Origin: Verrucomicrobiia bacterium
GTDB taxonomy: Bacteria; Verrucomicrobiota; Verrucomicrobiia; Verrucomicrobiales; Akkermansiaceae
Length of the DNA stretch: 43,410 nucleotides
Reading direction: 5' to 3'
Assembly (NCBI GenBank): GCA_947462875.1
Contig: CANHQJ010000030.1
Span: 1-43,410 of the forward strand
The notes beneath the pieces are model-generated. The model had not been told where the DNA came from. It searched no databases and saw only the letters and a list, made by a program, of their open reading frames with translations. Position 1 is the first letter of the stretch. Every line of letters starts with the position of its first letter. Both the position numbers and the translations under genes were made by a program. Positions 40,909 to 43,410 of the stretch are shown piece by piece.

Positions 40909-41667
40909 ATGTCCGAGTTTTCCTATGCCTTGTTGTTCTTCGCGGGATTCGCGGGAGGCTTGATCGACTCGATCGCGGGAGGAGGCGGCTTGATCACCTT
41001 GCCCGCGTTGATGGCGGTGGGTGTGCCCGCTCACATCGCACTGGGCACCAACAAACTGCAATCCGCCTGCGGCACCTCGCTGGCGGTGTGGCGCTTTTAC
41101 CGGGCGGGGCTGATGAAAACGCCCGCGCTGGGCTGGGCGGTGCTGGCGTCCTTTCTGGCCAGCGCCGTGGGCGCATGGGCGGTGACCATGGTCTCGAAAG
41201 ATCTGCTGCGTTTGCTCATTCCGTGGTTGTTAGGCGCGGTGGCGATCTACACGGCGATGAATCGCCGCTTCGGTCTTGCGGCGGGCACACGACGCATGGG
41301 GCATCTGGCATTTGCGCTGTTGTTCGGTGTGATACTCGGGGCCTACGATGGTTTTTTCGGGCCCGGGTGCGGTTCGTTTTGGATGCTGGCGCTGGTCGCC
41401 CTGTTAGGCCTGGAGCTGCGCGATGCGACGGGCTACACCAAGGCGGTGAATCTCGCGAGCAATCTCGGCGCGCTCGGGTTTTTTCTTTTCGCCGGTCAGG
41501 TGCAGTTTGCCGCGGCGCTGGCGATGATTGGCGGGCAACTCTTCGGCGCACGCATCGGCTCCGGCCTGGTCATCCACAAAGGCTCCGCGCTGATCCGTCC
41601 GGTATTTCTCACCGTCGTCTTCGCGATGACGCTCAAGCTGCTCTGGGATGCATGGGGGCAGTCGTGA
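40909..41667 (+). CDS. TSUP (TauE/SafE) family membrane transporter
   Basis: The product is 252 aa from the ATG at 40909, with about seven or eight hydrophobic segments. The duplicated TSUP motifs are visible: GFAGGLIDSIAGGGGLITLPAL with GTNKLQSACGTSLA in the first half, and GAYDGFFGPGCGSFWMLAL with GYTKAVNLASNLGAL in the second. Members export sulfite, sulfonates or other anions; the cargo here is unknown. A TTG at 40867 would be an alternative start but falls at the edge of the repeat. TTGTCA at 40869 with a poor -10 is a weak promoter candidate. Confidence 0.88.
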   Translation: MSEFSYALLFFAGFAGGLIDSIAGGGGLITLPALMAVGVPAHIALGTNKLQSACGTSLAVWRFYRAGLMKTPALGWAVLASFLASAVGAWAVTMVSKDLLRLLIPWLLGAVAIYTAMNRRFGLAAGTRRMGHLAFALLFGVILGAYDGFFGPGCGSFWMLALVALLGLELRDATGYTKAVNLASNLGALGFFLFAGQVQFAAALAMIGGQLFGARIGSGLVIHKGSALIRPVFLTVVFAMTLKLLWDAWGQS

Positions 41668-41753
41668 GGGGGGAATGCGATGTTTGGTCTGTCACTTTTT
41701 ACGAATTGATTTCCTGAGGATACTTTACACCATTTGTTAGATCGCCGCACGCA

Positions 41754-42170
41754 ATGTCTTCACCAGCGCCAACTACCATAGTCATGATACTGCAAGGTGT
41801 TTCACTGGTCTGTGGGGTCTTGGCGGCGATTAGCGGCTATCGAGCGGTTCGTTACATGACTGCGGCAGTTCGCTGTCATGCAAAAGTCACAAAGCTCGTC
41901 AAGATTTCTGATGGGTTCAAGCCCTTGTTCCGCCCTGTGTTTACCTTCAAAGATGAGTCGGGCAAAAAGCACACGGTTTCATCGTCGATCGCCAGTTACC
42001 CCGCTCCTTTTGTGGTAGGGGAAACCATCGAGATCTTCTACCCGCCCGGAAAACCGGCGCTGGCCGAGTACCGCAGTCATTTTTCACTGTGGGGATTGAC
42101 GGTCTTTTTCGTGGCTTTCGCTACGATCACTTTTCTTCTTGCTCACGTTTTTCAAAAACAAATGGTATAG
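41754..42170 (+). CDS. DUF3592 family membrane protein
   Basis: The product is 138 aa. Two transmembrane segments (about 8-30 and 110-132) flank a periplasmic-type beta-domain with RPVFTFKDESGKKHTVSS and VGETIEIFYPPGKPALAEY, the hallmark of DUF3592. The function of the family is unknown. The gene is followed 23 bp later by a MITE-like element. The A/T content in and before it is higher than in its neighbours. Confidence 0.82.
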   Translation: MSSPAPTTIVMILQGVSLVCGVLAAISGYRAVRYMTAAVRCHAKVTKLVKISDGFKPLFRPVFTFKDESGKKHTVSSSIASYPAPFVVGETIEIFYPPGKPALAEYRSHFSLWGLTVFFVAFATITFLLAHVFQKQMV

Positions 42171-42193
42171 TAAAGCGAGCGATCGCGATGCAT

Positions 42194-42363
42194 GGCAGGG
42201 ACCGTCTCTCCGAGCGGTCCGGTGGGGAGGACATCGTTTATTCACCGACGCAACCAACCTTAACCCTAGACGTGGTTCGCGAAGAATGGGGAACGGTTTG
42301 GATGGATCTCTCACTCCGAACATGCTCCACCTCGCCGGACCTTTGCAGAGAAAAGTCCCTGCC
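42194..42363 (+). mobile_element. MITE-like element, copy 2 (170 bp)
   Basis: It begins GGCAGGGACC at 42194 and ends GTCCCTGCC at 42363, with imperfect inverted ends of about 35 bp. It aligns end to end with the reverse complement of 31827-31995, including internal blocks such as ACAACCTT/ACCAACCTT and GTTCGC-AGAATG. It encodes no transposase. It lies between the DUF3592 and esterase genes, and an in-frame reading through it (from 42089) only extends the esterase frame artificially. Confidence 0.75.
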
Positions 42364-42421
42364 TGATGGTGCGATTGCCGCCTTTTGCAGTGGTGCGGGG
42401 ACTGATTTCTGTTACAGTCGA

Positions 42422-43306
42422 ATGATGATGAAACGAGCGATGGCCATGATCCTTGGCATGTGTGGGCATGCGGGGCTGTGGGCGGCGACGGATGTGGAGA
42501 AGATACCGGCGGATTTGATCATTCCTGCGGTGACAGATCACGCGCCTGCGCCGGGCCTGCGAGTGAGGCAGTTTCACGAGAGCTATAAAGGCACGGAGGT
42601 GCATCACATTCTCTATCTGCCGACGGACTGGGTGAAGGGAAAAAAGTATCCGGTAATCGTCGAGTATGCGGGCAATCAGTGGAAAGACTATCCCGGAACG
42701 GTCGAGGGATGTCATCTCGGCTATGGCATTTCGGGAGGAAAAGGAGTCATTTGGATTTGCCTGCCATTTGTCGATGTGAAGAACCAAAGGAATGCCACGA
42801 CGTGGTGGGGCGATGTGCCGGCGACGGTCGAGTATTGCCAACAAACGGTCAAACGCACCTGCGAAGAGTTCGGGGGAGATGCGTCGAAGGTCTATCTTGC
42901 GGGCTTTTCGCGCGGTGCCATCGCCTGCCACTACATCGGTCTACACAATGATGAAATCGCATCGCTGTGGCGCGGTTTTGTTTGTCACAGTCACTATGAT
43001 GGCGTGAGGTCATGGGGATATCCGGAGAGTGACCGGGCGTCTGCGCTCGTCCGATTGAAACGCTTGGGCAATCGCCCGCAGTTCATCAGTCAGGAGAGGA
43101 GTATCGATGCCACAAAAGCATATCTCGCGTCCGTTGATCCGCAGGGAAACCATACGTTTCTCGCTCTGCCCTTCGAGAATCACACCGACACCTGGGTGCT
43201 GCGCGATCTGCCGGAGAGAAAGGTGCTGCGCGATTGGTTTCAGAAAACGCTGGAAGATCAGGCCTGTTGCCTCATAATTCGAGCACACCCAAAGGTTCCT
43301 GAATGA
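42422..43306 (+). CDS. Secreted alpha/beta-hydrolase (esterase-like), 3' end rewritten by an insertion element
   Basis: The product is 294 aa from the ATG at 42422 (ATG also at 42425 and 42428), with a signal peptide (MKRAMAMILGMCGHAGLWAA). VHHILYLPTDWVKGKKYPVIVEYAGN and VYLAGFSRGAIACHY with the nucleophile Ser in GFSRG show an alpha/beta-hydrolase of the PHB-depolymerase/esterase type. NHTFLALPFENHTDTW supplies the catalytic His. The last 13 codons (from 43265) lie inside the insertion-sequence terminus, so the original C-terminus has been replaced or lost. The catalytic core looks complete. Confidence 0.75.
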   Translation: MMMKRAMAMILGMCGHAGLWAATDVEKIPADLIIPAVTDHAPAPGLRVRQFHESYKGTEVHHILYLPTDWVKGKKYPVIVEYAGNQWKDYPGTVEGCHLGYGISGGKGVIWICLPFVDVKNQRNATTWWGDVPATVEYCQQTVKRTCEEFGGDASKVYLAGFSRGAIACHYIGLHNDEIASLWRGFVCHSHYDGVRSWGYPESDRASALVRLKRLGNRPQFISQERSIDATKAYLASVDPQGNHTFLALPFENHTDTWVLRDLPERKVLRDWFQKTLEDQACCLIIRAHPKVPE

Positions 43307-43410
43307 TCGGGATCGTTGCCTCATAATTGAGACACCATAGCGGCTTTGTTTTTGGTGGTTGGTTTGGTTGCCCCTGCGGGCGCTTCGGAGCGTAGCGGAG
43401 GAGCGCCCGC
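43265..43410 (-). mobile_element. End of an insertion-sequence-like element (far side), cut by the window edge
   Basis: GTTGCCTCAT begins copies at 43266 and 43315. The inner copy (43315-43338, ending GACACCAT) is nearly identical, in reverse, to the left-edge repeat at 64-88 with a one-base shorter middle; the outer copy is degenerate on its inner side. The boundary TG at 43265-43266 mirrors CA at 144-145. The interior lacks coding signal and contains a hairpin at 43376-43410, as expected behind a transposase gene that would read leftward from outside the window. Confidence 0.5.
43376..43410. terminator. Perfect 9-bp hairpin at the window edge
   Basis: GCGGGCGCT (43376-43384) pairs with AGCGCCCGC (43402-43410), and the 17-nt loop reads TCGGAGCGTAGCGGAGG. 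Inside the terminal part of the insertion element it may terminate the transposase transcript. T-runs lie on the plus strand before it (43345-43352), so on the minus strand there is only an A/C-rich tail. Confidence 0.4.

Noticed and set aside
42089-42421. In-frame upstream extension of the esterase reading frame through the MITE-like element
   Set aside because: It overlaps the DUF3592 gene, translates repeat sequence, and places the clear signal peptide at position 112.
1-43410. Composite transposon carrying the whole window
   Set aside because: The content is mostly housekeeping genes (queA, der, rsmD, hom, ppk1, tRNA). Matching edges are better explained by a multicopy element that limits the contig.
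1-43410. CRISPR arrays, rRNA genes, prophage or toxin-antitoxin modules
   Set aside because: No regular direct repeats, rRNA-like sequence, phage structural genes or paired small toxin/antitoxin genes were seen.

Overview
The window reads as a GC-rich chromosomal segment from the phylum Verrucomicrobiota, probably Verrucomicrobiales. This is inferred from protein content, not from a search. The pointers are a DUF1080 secreted hydrolase, a formylglycine sulfatase, two secreted proteins that share a C-terminal DxDGDGxxNLxEYAxGxDP-type module, small membrane proteins with an N-terminal PYQTPQ motif, and gene starts without Shine-Dalgarno sequences. Coding density is high, with about 37 complete protein genes and one tRNA. 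There is no rRNA or CRISPR, and no gene-free gap exceeds 300 bp.

Layout. 1-145 is the end of an insertion-sequence-like element with a partial transposase start. 225-4868 holds a conserved membrane protein, an AAA-type P-loop protein, a DUF2238 membrane protein, a secreted trypsin-like protease and an MFS nucleoside-type transporter. 4970-8525 holds queA, a DUF2851 gene and dprA. 8529-16687 holds nagA, ppk1 flanked by two PYQTPQ membrane proteins, an ABC-F ATPase and malQ. 16793-24423 holds a large lipoprotein, the DUF1080 protein, a three-gene operon ending in rsmD, and a secreted module protein. 24473-30944 is a heavy-metal RND efflux operon: a His/Cys-rich small protein, a CzcC-like outer-membrane factor, a CzcB-like adaptor, a CzcA-like pump and a His-rich periplasmic protein. 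31079-35479 holds nagB, a PfkB kinase, an inositol-monophosphatase-like enzyme, a sulfatase and an NTF2-like protein. 35589-40757 holds der, a GH5-like enzyme, tRNA-Thr(CGU), a LacI regulator and homoserine dehydrogenase. 40909-43306 holds a TauE/SafE transporter, a DUF3592 protein and an esterase whose 3' end runs into a second insertion-sequence end.

Functionally this is mostly housekeeping (tRNA and rRNA modification, GTPase Der, DprA, threonine/methionine branch) plus carbohydrate scavenging (NagA, NagB, MalQ, GH5, sulfatase, DUF1080, PfkB), a complete metal-efflux operon and polyphosphate synthesis.

The most interesting signals are not protein families. (1) Many genes have a sigma70-like TTGnnn / 16-18 bp / TAnnnn promoter whose -10 ends only 5-10 bases before the start codon, with no Shine-Dalgarno, which suggests pervasive leaderless or near-leaderless transcription. 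(2) Two copies of a ~170 bp element with terminal inverted repeats (31827-31995 and 42194-42363) fill intergenic gaps. (3) A second repeat family consists of paired TGC/GCA-centred palindromes (16685-16764 and 40821-40867). (4) In-frame TTA leucine codons occur almost only in a G-TTA-G context. (5) Both ends of the window carry matching insertion-sequence termini in the same orientation, so the segment is probably delimited by a multicopy element. No single clearly undescribed multi-gene system is evident; the metal-efflux operon with its C-terminally anchored adaptor is the closest candidate.
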